Source of the DNA: Melioribacter sp.
Lineage (GTDB): Bacteria > Bacteroidota > Ignavibacteria > Ignavibacteriales > Melioribacteraceae
Assembly: GCA_026417975.1 (NCBI GenBank)
Contig: JAOACD010000016.1
Coordinates: forward strand, 124,001-188,000
Direction: 5' to 3'
Length of the DNA: 64,000 nt
Part shown: positions 52,850-61,634 of the stretch, one piece after another
How positions within the stretch are numbered: position 1 is the stretch's first letter
Layout of the letters: every line of letters begins with the position of its first letter
Program-made: the position numbers and the translations under genes
Notes under the pieces: generated by a model
The model's database searches: none
What the model was told of the DNA's origin: nothing
What the model saw: only the letters and a program-made list of their open reading frames with translations

Positions 52850-53592
52850 TTTAGTTCCTCAAAATCATTTGATGTAATTAAAAATTTCTCTGCTAATGTT
52901 AAATTTTCTTTTTTACCCAAGTCAAAAAAAATGCTGTTACTATGTTCATAATATGTAATTCTTTCTTTAGAAGCTACTGTAAGATAAAAATCGACAATTG
53001 AAAAAACATCTTTTTCAGGGAAGTATTTGAAAATTTTTGGACTTACTATATGAATGCCGCTAAAAGCATATTCTAGTATTTTCCCTAATGGTTTACGAAC
53101 AAGTATTATCTTACCCGTTTTACAGTTTTTCCATCCACATAAGTTATTGTCTTCATCAAATAAAAAATATCTTGAAGAATTTCTTTTTTGAACTGCTAAA
53201 GTAGCTATTGCATTTTTATTTTCATGATACTCATATAAATCTAATAAATTAATGTTTGTAAGTACATCAACATTATGGATTAAAAAAGGTTTTTTATCAT
53301 CAAAAAAATAGGATGCTTTTTTTAATCCACCGCCCGTATCAAGTAATAAATCTTTTTCATATGAAAATTCTATTTTTGCATTAAAAAAGTTTTTCCTTTC
53401 AAGAAAATTTATTATTTGTTCTGCATAATGGTGTAGATTTATTATTATATCATTAAAGCCAAACTTAAGTAATTTTTTAATTGTAATCTCAAGTAGTGGA
53501 ATACCATTTAATTCAATTAGGGCTTTGGGTTTGTAATCTGTAAGTGGTTTTAATCTAGTTCCTAAACCTGCAGCAAGTATAAAAGCTTTCAT
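52846..53592 (-). CDS. Sugar-1-phosphate nucleotidyltransferase, MurU-like
   Basis: The 248-residue enzyme starts FILAAGLGTRLKPLTDYKPKAL, the nucleotide-binding signature of sugar nucleotidyltransferases, and has PFLIHNVDVLTNI (metal Asp) and YAFSGIHIVSPKIFKYF. Length and the absence of a hexapeptide domain fit MurU, which makes UDP-MurNAc from MurNAc-1-phosphate. It lies 7 bp after a gene for an AmgK-like kinase, the usual MurU partner in peptidoglycan recycling. RmlA- or GlmU-like roles are the alternatives. It overlaps the next gene by 4 bp. Confidence 0.85.
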   Translation of the reverse strand: MKAFILAAGLGTRLKPLTDYKPKALIELNGIPLLEITIKKLLKFGFNDIIINLHHYAEQIINFLERKNFFNAKIEFSYEKDLLLDTGGGLKKASYFFDDKKPFLIHNVDVLTNINLLDLYEYHENKNAIATLAVQKRNSSRYFLFDEDNNLCGWKNCKTGKIILVRKPLGKILEYAFSGIHIVSPKIFKYFPEKDVFSIVDFYLTVASKERITYYEHSNSIFFDLGKKENLTLAEKFLITSNDFEELK

Positions 53593-53599
53593 TAATTTA

Positions 53600-55024
53600 T
53601 TAATTATTTCTATTTAATTGTGTATGAGTTATTTTTATATTTACATCGTAATTTGATTTTAAGTACTCAGCTAATTTTTCTGCAAAATAGACAGAGCGAT
53701 GCTGACCTCCTGTGCAACCAAAATTTACCATTAAATCGGTCCATCCTCTAGAAATATAATTTTCGACTGATTGAGAAATAATTTTAATTACGTTTGATAA
53801 AAATTTTTGGGCATCTGGTAAATTATCAAGAAAACTTTGTACAGCTTTATCTTTTCCTGTAAGATTTTTGAACATATCTAACTTTCCAGGATTAGAAATA
53901 ACGCGACAATCAAAAATATAACCGCCACCGTTTCCAGAAATGTCTAAAGGAATTTTTTCATTATATGAAAAGCTATTAATTCTTATTGTTAATTTATTCG
54001 GTTTTTTCCATTCATAATTTTTAATTTCTTCTAGTTCTACTAATTGTTTTAATACAGAAATTAATTCTGGGATTTTTATTTTAATTTTATTGAGTAGCTC
54101 TTTAATATTGTTTATAGCATAAGGAATGCTTTGCATAAAGTGAGCTTTACCTTCGTAAAGTCCTCTGAAGCCATAAGCACCTAACATCTGTAAAAGACGA
54201 ATTAGAACAAATCCATCATAATATTTGAAAAATTCTTTATTGTTAATTTTTTTTATTTTATTAACAGATTTTAAGTAATGCTCAAGTAAATCTTCCCTTA
54301 ATTTTTGTGGTAAGTTTGCTTTTGAATCATAAAGTAAAGAAGCAATGTCATATTGAAGTGCTCCTTTTCTACCACCTTGATAATCAATGAAATAAAGAAT
54401 CCCATTTTTAATCATAATATTTCGTGAGTTAAAATCTCTGTACATGAAATAATTAGAGTCAGCTTCTAAAAGGAAATTGGTAAGCAAGTGAAAATCATTT
54501 TCAAGTTTTTGTTCGTCAAAATTGATGTTGAATAGTTTTGCAAAGTAATATTTGAAATAATTTAAGTCCCACATAATAGATTGTCTATCAAAAGCAGGTC
54601 TTGGGTAGCAAATTGAAAAATCCAGATTAATCCGACCTTTAATTTGAAATACAGGTAGTTCTTCTATTGCTTTTTTATAGAAAGGAATTATTTCTTTAGG
54701 GAATTCATAGTTTTTTCTTTTTGAGACTAGTTGAGAAAATAAAGTTTCGTCTCCTAAGTCTTCTTGCAAATAAATGCCTTTTGAAAGATTCGATTTATAA
54801 ATTTTAGGAACATTTAACTTATGTTTAATAAAATGTTTTGTTAAGTATATAAAAGCTTTATTTTCCTTTTTATTTTCATTTGTAACACCTATTGCAGATT
54901 TACTTTCGCTTTTAATTCTAAAATATTTTCTATTTGAACCAGAGCCTATAATTTGAGTAATTGATATAGCTTTTTGATTTGCCCATCTTTCAAACAATTT
55001 TATTAGTTCGTCTTTTGAAGCCAT
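53600..55024 (-). CDS. AmgK-like sugar kinase fused to a RapZ C-terminal domain
   Basis: This 474-residue two-domain protein joins a phosphotransferase (APH fold) at about 1-320 to a RapZ C-terminal domain at about 343-474. The kinase has YRDFNSRN (catalytic Asp197 region) and IDYQGGRKGALQYDIASLLYD, matching AmgK, the anomeric MurNAc/GlcNAc kinase. The second domain has DCRVISNPG, LTGKDKAVQSFLDN and FGCTGGQHRSVYFAEKLA, the glucosamine-6-phosphate-binding part of RapZ. The neighbouring MurU-like gene completes the AmgK-MurU bypass. The fused domain could sense an amino-sugar phosphate and regulate the kinase; that is inference. Confidence 0.88.
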   Translation of the reverse strand: MASKDELIKLFERWANQKAISITQIIGSGSNRKYFRIKSESKSAIGVTNENKKENKAFIYLTKHFIKHKLNVPKIYKSNLSKGIYLQEDLGDETLFSQLVSKRKNYEFPKEIIPFYKKAIEELPVFQIKGRINLDFSICYPRPAFDRQSIMWDLNYFKYYFAKLFNINFDEQKLENDFHLLTNFLLEADSNYFMYRDFNSRNIMIKNGILYFIDYQGGRKGALQYDIASLLYDSKANLPQKLREDLLEHYLKSVNKIKKINNKEFFKYYDGFVLIRLLQMLGAYGFRGLYEGKAHFMQSIPYAINNIKELLNKIKIKIPELISVLKQLVELEEIKNYEWKKPNKLTIRINSFSYNEKIPLDISGNGGGYIFDCRVISNPGKLDMFKNLTGKDKAVQSFLDNLPDAQKFLSNVIKIISQSVENYISRGWTDLMVNFGCTGGQHRSVYFAEKLAEYLKSNYDVNIKITHTQLNRNN

Positions 55025-55039
55025 TATTTTTCCTCATTA

Positions 55040-58000
55040 TTAATCATCAGTTTCATTGTAGTTAAGAATATGTCTTAACCATTTTTCAGCCTCTTTAATG
55101 CTAATTCCTTTTCTTTTATGGTAGTCTTGTATCTGGTCTTTTCCGATTTTTCCAACATTGAAATATTTTGCTTCTGGATGTGCTATATATAAACCGCAAA
55201 CCGAGGCAGCAGGATGCATTGCTAAGTTTTCAGTTAACTTGATTTGTATATTTTCTTCAATATTAAGGATTTTCCAGATAGTAATTTTTTCTGTATGGTC
55301 AGGCTGAGCAGGATAACCTGGTGCAGGACGTATTCCTTGGTATTTTTCTTCTATTAATTCTTCGTTAGAAAATTTTTCCTCTGGAGAGTAACCCCATAAT
55401 TCTTTTCTAACTTTTTCATGAAGTAATTCAGCAAATGCTTCGGCTAACCTATCCGCTAATGCTTTTACCATTATGATATTGTACTCGTCGTTTTCATCTT
55501 TAAATCTTTGAATTAAATTTTCGATACCAATTCCAGCAGTAACAGCAAAAGCTCCAATGTAATCTTTAACATTACTTTCTTTAGGTGCTATGAAGTCAGC
55601 AAGTGCGAGATTTGGTAAGCCTTGAGATTTTATAGTTTGTTGTCTTAACGTATGTAGAATTCCTAATATACCTGTTCTAGAATCGTCAGTATATATTTCA
55701 ATATCATCTTCAATTGAATTAGCCGGAAATAATCCTACTATACCATTTGCTATTAATAATTTTTCTTCGATTATTTTATCAAGTAATTTATTTGCATCAT
55801 AAAAAATTTTTTTTGCTTCATTGCCATAGTATTGATTTTCAAAAATTTTTGGGTAACGACCTTTTAGTTCCCATACTTGAAAGAAAGGTGTCCAATCAAT
55901 GTATTTTTTTATTTCTTCAAGTGGATAATTTTTGAAAATTGTTACTCCTAGTTTGTTTGGCTTTTTTGGTCTATAGTTTTCCCAATTTAAAACTAACTTA
56001 TTTTTTCTAGCTTGTTCGAGAGTTAAAAAATCTTTTTCTATTTGTTTTTGCTTATGTATTATTCTTAATCTTTCGTATTCATTTTTTATTTCTTCGATGA
56101 ATTTATCTCGAGTTTCTTTGTTTAAAAGATTACTTACCACGCCAACGCTTCGAGAAGCATCGAGGACATGAATAGTTGCAGAAGAATAATTTGGAGCTAT
56201 CTTTACGGCTGTGTGAATTCGTGAAGTAGTTGCACCACCTATAAGCAGTGGTATTTTTAATCCTAATCTTTCCATTTCTTTTGCAACATGGACCATCTCA
56301 TCTAGTGATGGGGTAATTAATCCACTTAAGCCAATAATATCTACGTTCTTTTCGATTGCAGTCGATAAAATTTTATCAGAAGGAACCATTACGCCAAGAT
56401 CTATTACATTATAGTTATTGCAGCTTAGTACAACTGCAACAATATTTTTTCCAATATCATGAACATCCCCTTTAACGGTTGCTAAAAGAATTGTACCTGC
56501 CTGTGTTTTTTGATCAGAAGATTTTTGACTTTGTTCTATATAAGGGATTAAATATGCAACCGCTTTTTTCATTACTCTAGCACTTTTCACTACTTGTGGT
56601 AAAAACATTTTACCAGAACCAAATAAGTCTCCTACTACATTCATTCCATCCATTAATGGTCCTTCTATAATTTGAAGAGGATTTGAATATTTTTGTCTTG
56701 CTTCTTCAATATCTTGTTCAATAAAATCAATAATGCCTTTTATAATTGAATGTTTTAATCTTTCTTCTACTGATGTATTTCTCCATGAAAGATCTTCTAC
56801 TTCTTTTTTTGATTCTTTGTTTATTGAATTAGCATATTCTATTAATCTTTCTGTTGCATCTGGTCTTCTATTAAATAAGACATCTTCAACTCTCTCTAGT
56901 AAATCTTTTGGTATTTCTTCATATACAGCTAATTGTCCTGCATTTACTATGCCCATGTCCATGCCAGCTTCTATGGCATGATAAAGGAAAGCAGAATGGA
57001 TTGCTTCTCTAATTATATCATTCCCCCTGAATGAAAAGGAGATATTGCTAACTCCTCCACTTACTTTACATAATGGGAGATTCTTTTTAATCCATCTTGT
57101 AGCTTCTATAAAGTTGATAGCATATTGATTGTGTTCTTCGATTCCAGTAGCTATTGCAAAGATGTTTGGATCGAAAATTATATCTTGTGGTGGAAAGTTA
57201 ACTTCTTCTGTTAAAATTTTATAAGCTCTTTTGCAAATATTTATTTTTCTTTCAAACGTATCTGCTTGTCCTTCTTCATCAAACGCCATAACTACTACTG
57301 CTGCTCCGTACATTAATATTTTTTTTGCTCTTTCTTTGAATACATCTTCGCCCTCTTTTAATGAGATAGAATTAACTACTCCTTTTCCCTGAAGGCATTT
57401 TAGACCTTCTTCTATTACACTCCACTTAGATGAATCGATCATGATTGGGACTTTCGCAATGTCTGGTTCAGAAGCTATGTACTTTAAAAATTTTGTCATA
57501 GCTTCCTCAGAATTAATCATAGCTTCATCCATATTAACATCAAGCATTTGAGCCCCATTTTCAACCTGCTCTCTTGCAACTGATAGAGCTTCTTCGTATT
57601 TATTTTCTTTTATTAGTCTAGCAAATTTTCTTGAACCAGTTACGTTAGTTCTCTCTCCAATGTTTACAAAATTAGTATCTGGTCGAAACACTAATGGTTC
57701 TAATCCACTCAGTCTTAAGTAAGGTTCTATTTTAGGAATTTTTCTTGGAGGATATTTTTTTGCTATTTCAGCAAAAGCTTTTATGTGTTCGGGTGTTGTT
57801 CCGCAACAACCTCCTAAGATGTTAAAGAATCCTTCTTTAGCAAATTCTTCGAGAACTTTTGCCATTAATTCGGGAGATTCATCATATTCTCCAAATTCAT
57901 TAGGTAATCCTGCATTTGGATATATACTTACAAATACATTTGCAATTCTTGATAGTTCTGAAATAAAAGGTCTCATTTGTGAGGGACCTAATGAGCAATT

Positions 58001-58735
58001 TAAGCCAACGCTCAATAAATTTTTTGTATGAGAAATTGAAATCCAAAAAGCTTCTATTGTTTGACCTGATAAAGTTCTTCCGCTCATATCTACAATAGTT
58101 CCAGAAATCATAATTGGAAGTTGAATATTCAACTCATCAAATAACTCCATTATGCCAAATATTGCAGCTTTTGCATTTAATGTATCAAATATTGTTTCAA
58201 GTAAAAGTATATCTACACCACCATCAATTAATCCTTTTACCTGTTCTTTGTAAGCATTTTTTACCTCGTCAAATGTTACTGCACGATAAGCTGGATTGTT
58301 TACATCTGGAGAAATTGAAAGTGTTTTATTAGTAGGGCCAAGTGCTCCAGCTACAAATCTAGGTTTATCAGGGTTTTTAGTTGTAAATTCGTTTGCAACT
58401 TCCTTCGCTATTTTTGCTGCTTCAAAATTTATTTCATATATAAGGCTTTCTGTTTTATAATCAGCTTGAGAAATTGCTGTTGAATTAAAAGTGTTAGTTT
58501 CTATTATATCAGCTCCAGCTTCTAGATAAGCTTTATGAATTTCTTTTATTATTTCAGGCTTAGCTAAAACAAGAATATCATTATTCCCTTTTAGTTCGAC
58601 GGGATGGTCATTAAATCTATTGCCTCTAAAATCATTTTCATTTAATCTATAACTTTGAATCATAGTTCCCATTGCGCCATCAAGTACTAAAATTCTTTCG
58701 TTTAGTATTTTTGTTAGCAAATCGAATTTATTCAT
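55040..58735 (-). CDS. metH: Cobalamin-dependent methionine synthase
   Basis: The roughly 1231-residue protein has all four modules. They are the homocysteine domain ([16 protein letters not shown]; zinc site in [11 protein letters not shown]), the methyltetrahydrofolate domain ([22 protein letters not shown]), the B12 domain with the base-off motif DVHDIGKNI, and the activation domain ([15 protein letters not shown]). It methylates homocysteine, the product of the HcyS/MetY route encoded elsewhere in the window. I use ATG 58735 with AAGGAT as SD, because the upstream in-frame ATGs lack one. No B12 riboswitch is visible in the short upstream gap. It begins the minus-strand group that includes the AmgK-RapZ fusion. 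Confidence 0.96.
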   Translation of the reverse strand: MNKFDLLTKILNERILVLDGAMGTMIQSYRLNENDFRGNRFNDHPVELKGNNDILVLAKPEIIKEIHKAYLEAGADIIETNTFNSTAISQADYKTESLIYEINFEAAKIAKEVANEFTTKNPDKPRFVAGALGPTNKTLSISPDVNNPAYRAVTFDEVKNAYKEQVKGLIDGGVDILLLETIFDTLNAKAAIFGIMELFDELNIQLPIMISGTIVDMSGRTLSGQTIEAFWISISHTKNLLSVGLNCSLGPSQMRPFISELSRIANVFVSIYPNAGLPNEFGEYDESPELMAKVLEEFAKEGFFNILGGCCGTTPEHIKAFAEIAKKYPPRKIPKIEPYLRLSGLEPLVFRPDTNFVNIGERTNVTGSRKFARLIKENKYEEALSVAREQVENGAQMLDVNMDEAMINSEEAMTKFLKYIASEPDIAKVPIMIDSSKWSVIEEGLKCLQGKGVVNSISLKEGEDVFKERAKKILMYGAAVVVMAFDEEGQADTFERKINICKRAYKILTEEVNFPPQDIIFDPNIFAIATGIEEHNQYAINFIEATRWIKKNLPLCKVSGGVSNISFSFRGNDIIREAIHSAFLYHAIEAGMDMGIVNAGQLAVYEEIPKDLLERVEDVLFNRRPDATERLIEYANSINKESKKEVEDLSWRNTSVEERLKHSIIKGIIDFIEQDIEEARQKYSNPLQIIEGPLMDGMNVVGDLFGSGKMFLPQVVKSARVMKKAVAYLIPYIEQSQKSSDQKTQAGTILLATVKGDVHDIGKNIVAVVLSCNNYNVIDLGVMVPSDKILSTAIEKNVDIIGLSGLITPSLDEMVHVAKEMERLGLKIPLLIGGATTSRIHTAVKIAPNYSSATIHVLDASRSVGVVSNLLNKETRDKFIEEIKNEYERLRIIHKQKQIEKDFLTLEQARKNKLVLNWENYRPKKPNKLGVTIFKNYPLEEIKKYIDWTPFFQVWELKGRYPKIFENQYYGNEAKKIFYDANKLLDKIIEEKLLIANGIVGLFPANSIEDDIEIYTDDSRTGILGILHTLRQQTIKSQGLPNLALADFIAPKESNVKDYIGAFAVTAGIGIENLIQRFKDENDEYNIIMVKALADRLAEAFAELLHEKVRKELWGYSPEEKFSNEELIEEKYQGIRPAPGYPAQPDHTEKITIWKILNIEENIQIKLTENLAMHPAASVCGLYIAHPEAKYFNVGKIGKDQIQDYHKRKGISIKEAEKWLRHILNYNETDD

Positions 58736-58848
58736 TTGAATCCTTTCTTTTAGAAAATTCATAAAAATATAAATAAACAATAATATTTTTATTAATCAAC
58801 GAATATGATTAATTTTCGTTCAAATATAATAAATAAAAGAGAAGTTTT

Positions 58849-59832
58849 ATGATAGTAGTTACTGGTGGCGCTGGTTTTATAGGAAGCGCAGTAGTCTGGA
58901 AATTAAACAAAATGGGAATTGATAAAATTATTATTGTAGATGAATTGGGTATGGATGAAAAGTGGAAAAATTTGAATGGACTATTGTATGAAGATTTTTT
59001 ACATAAAAACACCTTTTTAGGATACGTTCAGAACGAAGTTGTTCCTTTTAAAATTGAAGCGATTATCCATCTAGGGGCATGTTCATCAACAACTGAGAGA
59101 AATGCTGACTATTTGATGGAAAATAATTTTCAATATTCTAAGAGTCTTGCTATTTATGCTATTAAGAATAATATTAGATTTATATATGCATCTTCGGCAG
59201 CAACATATGGTGATGGTACTAATGGATATGATGATGACGAATCAACTTTGGAAAAACTTAGACCATTGAATATGTATGGATACTCAAAACACATTTTTGA
59301 TTTGTGGATTAAGAAAAACGGTTTACTGAATAAAGTGGTGGGTCTGAAATACTTTAATGTGTATGGACCAAATGAATATCACAAAGGTGAGATGAGAAGT
59401 GTTGTTCACAAAGCATTTGAACAGATAAGAGATACAGGAAAAGTAAAATTGTTTAAATCCTACAAACAAGATTATAAAGATGGAGAACAAAAACGCGATT
59501 TTATTTATGTAAAAGATGCTGTTGACATGACATTATTTTTTCTTGAATATAGAGATAAAAATGGAATTTACAATGTTGGCACAGGCAGAGCGCAAACTTG
59601 GATTGAACTTGTTACAGCCTTATTTAATTCATTAAATAAACCGGTTAACATAGAATTTGTTGATATGCCTACAGAAATTAGAAATAAGTATCAATATTTT
59701 ACACAAGCAAACTTAAAAAAGTTAAGAGATGCTGGTTATAACAAACCGATTATGAATGTGCAACAGGGAGTAGATGATTATGTTAAAAATTATCTTTTAA
59801 AAAATTCTTATCTAGCAATGAGTTCAGATTAA
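58849..59832 (+). CDS. hldD: ADP-L-glycero-D-manno-heptose 6-epimerase
   Basis: The 327-residue short-chain dehydrogenase has the N-terminal dinucleotide loop VTGGAGFIGSAVVWKL, HLGACSSTTERNADYLMENN, YASSAATYGDG, the YGYSKHIFD region with the Tyr-Lys pair, and KYFNVYGPNEYHKGEMRS. This pattern is specific for HldD (RfaD), which epimerises ADP-heptose for lipopolysaccharide core, so the cell makes heptose-containing LPS. It is divergent from metH, 113 bp away. The four-helix-bundle gene follows after 22 bp. Confidence 0.94.
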   Translation: MIVVTGGAGFIGSAVVWKLNKMGIDKIIIVDELGMDEKWKNLNGLLYEDFLHKNTFLGYVQNEVVPFKIEAIIHLGACSSTTERNADYLMENNFQYSKSLAIYAIKNNIRFIYASSAATYGDGTNGYDDDESTLEKLRPLNMYGYSKHIFDLWIKKNGLLNKVVGLKYFNVYGPNEYHKGEMRSVVHKAFEQIRDTGKVKLFKSYKQDYKDGEQKRDFIYVKDAVDMTLFFLEYRDKNGIYNVGTGRAQTWIELVTALFNSLNKPVNIEFVDMPTEIRNKYQYFTQANLKKLRDAGYNKPIMNVQQGVDDYVKNYLLKNSYLAMSSD

Positions 59833-59854
59833 ATAACATGTAGGGAATAAAGAT

Positions 59855-60202
59855 TTGTCGAAAGAATTTTCAAAAGGAGAATTTAGAAAACGACTTTACT
59901 TTTTTACACTAAAATTAATTGAATTTATTGATCAGCTTCCGAAGGATAATGTTTCACAAAGGATTGGTGATGAACTTTTTAGTAGTGGCACAAGTGTTAT
60001 TAGTAATTATATAGAAGCAACAGCTGCAACAACAAAGAAGGATTTAAATAATTATACAATTGCATCGCTCAAATTTGCTAATGAGTGTAAATTATGGTTA
60101 GCTTTAGTAAGAGATAGTAAGCGCGCAAATCCAGATAAAGTTAAGTGGTTTCTTGATGAGCTTGATGAAATTTCTTCAATATTAGCTGAGATGATTTCAT
60201 AA
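59855..60202 (+). CDS. Four-helix-bundle protein (S23/IVP family)
   Basis: The 115-residue helical protein fits the four-helix-bundle family first described from 23S rRNA intervening sequences: FTLKLIEFIDQLPKDN, RIGDELFSSGTSVISNYIEA, LKFANECKLWLALVRDS, LDELDEISSILAEMI. No rRNA gene is near, so this is a free-standing copy as found in many bacteria. The start is TTG with AGGGAA upstream. Its role is unknown. Confidence 0.85.
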   Translation: MSKEFSKGEFRKRLYFFTLKLIEFIDQLPKDNVSQRIGDELFSSGTSVISNYIEATAATTKKDLNNYTIASLKFANECKLWLALVRDSKRANPDKVKWFLDELDEISSILAEMIS

Positions 60203-60244
60203 TATGAAAAATTTGCTACAGTTAGAATATTGAAAGGTAAAAAT

Positions 60245-60703
60245 ATGCAACTTGCAACTTTATGTTATATTATTCATAACGATAAAACTTTGATGCTTCA
60301 TAGAATTAAAAAAAAGAATGATATTCACGAAGGCAAATGGAATGGCTTAGGTGGAAAATTTCAACCTGGAGAAACACCAGAAGAATGTGTAATCCGTGAA
60401 GTTAAAGAGGAATCGGGCTTATTAATTAAAAATCCAAAATTACATGGCTTTATTACTTTCCCATTGTTCGATGGTAAAAAAGATTGGTATGTTTTTCTTT
60501 TTACTGCTAATGAATATGAAGGAAAATTAATTGATTCTAAAGAAGGAAATCTTCAATGGATTCCAAATGAAAAACTTCTTGAACTAAATTTGTGGGAAGG
60601 TGATAAAATTTTTATTCCCTGGCTTTTCCAAAATAAATTTTTTAGTGCAAAGTTTGTTTATGAAAATGGAATTTTTAAAGGTTATGAAGTAAAATTCTAT
60701 TAG
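60245..60703 (+). CDS. Nudix hydrolase, MutT-like
   Basis: The 152-residue Nudix protein has the full box GGKFQPGETPEECVIREVKE followed by ESG, and a C-terminal part (GNLQWIPNEKLLELNLWEGDKIFIPWLF) typical of 8-oxo-dGTP diphosphatases. Substrates are likely oxidised nucleotides or related diphosphates. I use the ATG at 60245 because AAGGT lies upstream; a TTG at 60230 is in frame. It lies 42 bp after the four-helix-bundle gene. Confidence 0.9.
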   Translation: MQLATLCYIIHNDKTLMLHRIKKKNDIHEGKWNGLGGKFQPGETPEECVIREVKEESGLLIKNPKLHGFITFPLFDGKKDWYVFLFTANEYEGKLIDSKEGNLQWIPNEKLLELNLWEGDKIFIPWLFQNKFFSAKFVYENGIFKGYEVKFY

Positions 60704-60787
60704 TTAATTTTTTTCTCATAATATCAAGCCTAGATTAATTTTATAATCCAAATTATTATTTGTGTTTATACCACTAAATAATAGTTT

Positions 60788-61579
60788 CTATAATTTTCTT
60801 TTTAAGAAACCTTTTATCAAGTCGTTTACAGCATTGGGATTTTCAATTGGGGACATATGTCCTGCTTGAGGAATAATTGCAAATTCTGAATTGGGAATTT
60901 TTTCTGACATTGTTCTCATAACTTGTGGAGGGGTTAATTTATCGAATGAACCGCATAAAATAAGTGTAGGAATTTTAATTTGAGGTAAGAATGCAGTTGT
61001 ATCTGTACGACTCATAATAGCAATTATCGCACCTTTTACACCAATAGGATTTTGTTTATAACATTTAGTTAAAATAGAATTAAACAAATCTTTTTGTTCT
61101 TCAATAGTTTCATCAGCAAAACAATTTGGAACAAAAACATCTACAAATTTTTTTATCCCTTCTGTATTAATGATATTTATATTTTCTGAACGTTTTAATT
61201 TACCTACGTTATCGTCGGCTTCCGATTTTGTGTCGCATAGTATTAGAGCAGAGAAAGCTTCTTGTTCTCTTTCTATAGCTCTTAAAGCAATATAGCCCCC
61301 CATTGATAATCCACATAATGTAGGCTTTTGTAATTTTAATTCTTTTATTATAGAAAATAAATCATCAACATAGAATTCCATGGTGTATTGACCATCACCT
61401 ACATAACTTTCTCCTAATCCACGGACATCGTATGCTAAGCAATAATATTCGTCGCTTAAGACATTAATTTGATTTTGCCACATTGTATGATCAAATGGGA
61501 AACCATGAATAAAAACTATAGGCTTATTTTCTGGCTTACCAAATATATTTACAGATAAACCATTGATATTAATTTTCAT
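60788..61579 (-). CDS. Alpha/beta hydrolase, enol-lactonase-like
   Basis: This 263-residue hydrolase has IVFIHGFPFDHTMWQNQI (oxyanion), YDVRGLGESYVG, the nucleophile elbow GLSMGGYIALRA, the acid in GSFDKLTPPQV and the catalytic His in PQAGHMSPIENP. It resembles 3-oxoadipate enol-lactonases and related esterases; no aromatic-degradation genes are nearby, so the substrate is open. It is divergent from the CHASE2 gene, with only 55 bp between starts. Confidence 0.88.
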   Translation of the reverse strand: MKININGLSVNIFGKPENKPIVFIHGFPFDHTMWQNQINVLSDEYYCLAYDVRGLGESYVGDGQYTMEFYVDDLFSIIKELKLQKPTLCGLSMGGYIALRAIEREQEAFSALILCDTKSEADDNVGKLKRSENINIINTEGIKKFVDVFVPNCFADETIEEQKDLFNSILTKCYKQNPIGVKGAIIAIMSRTDTTAFLPQIKIPTLILCGSFDKLTPPQVMRTMSEKIPNSEFAIIPQAGHMSPIENPNAVNDLIKGFLKRKL

Positions 61580-61634
61580 AGCAAACCTTTTGAATTATTT
61601 TTTGTAAATTAAGTTAAATTACATATGAAAAGTT

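Noticed and set aside
58736-58848. Cobalamin riboswitch upstream of metH
   Set aside because: Only about 110 bases separate metH and hldD, too short and AT-rich, with no B12-box visible.
59855-60202. Four-helix-bundle gene as a marker of a 23S rRNA intervening sequence
   Set aside because: No rRNA sequence flanks it; it lies between hldD and a Nudix gene as an ordinary coding gene.
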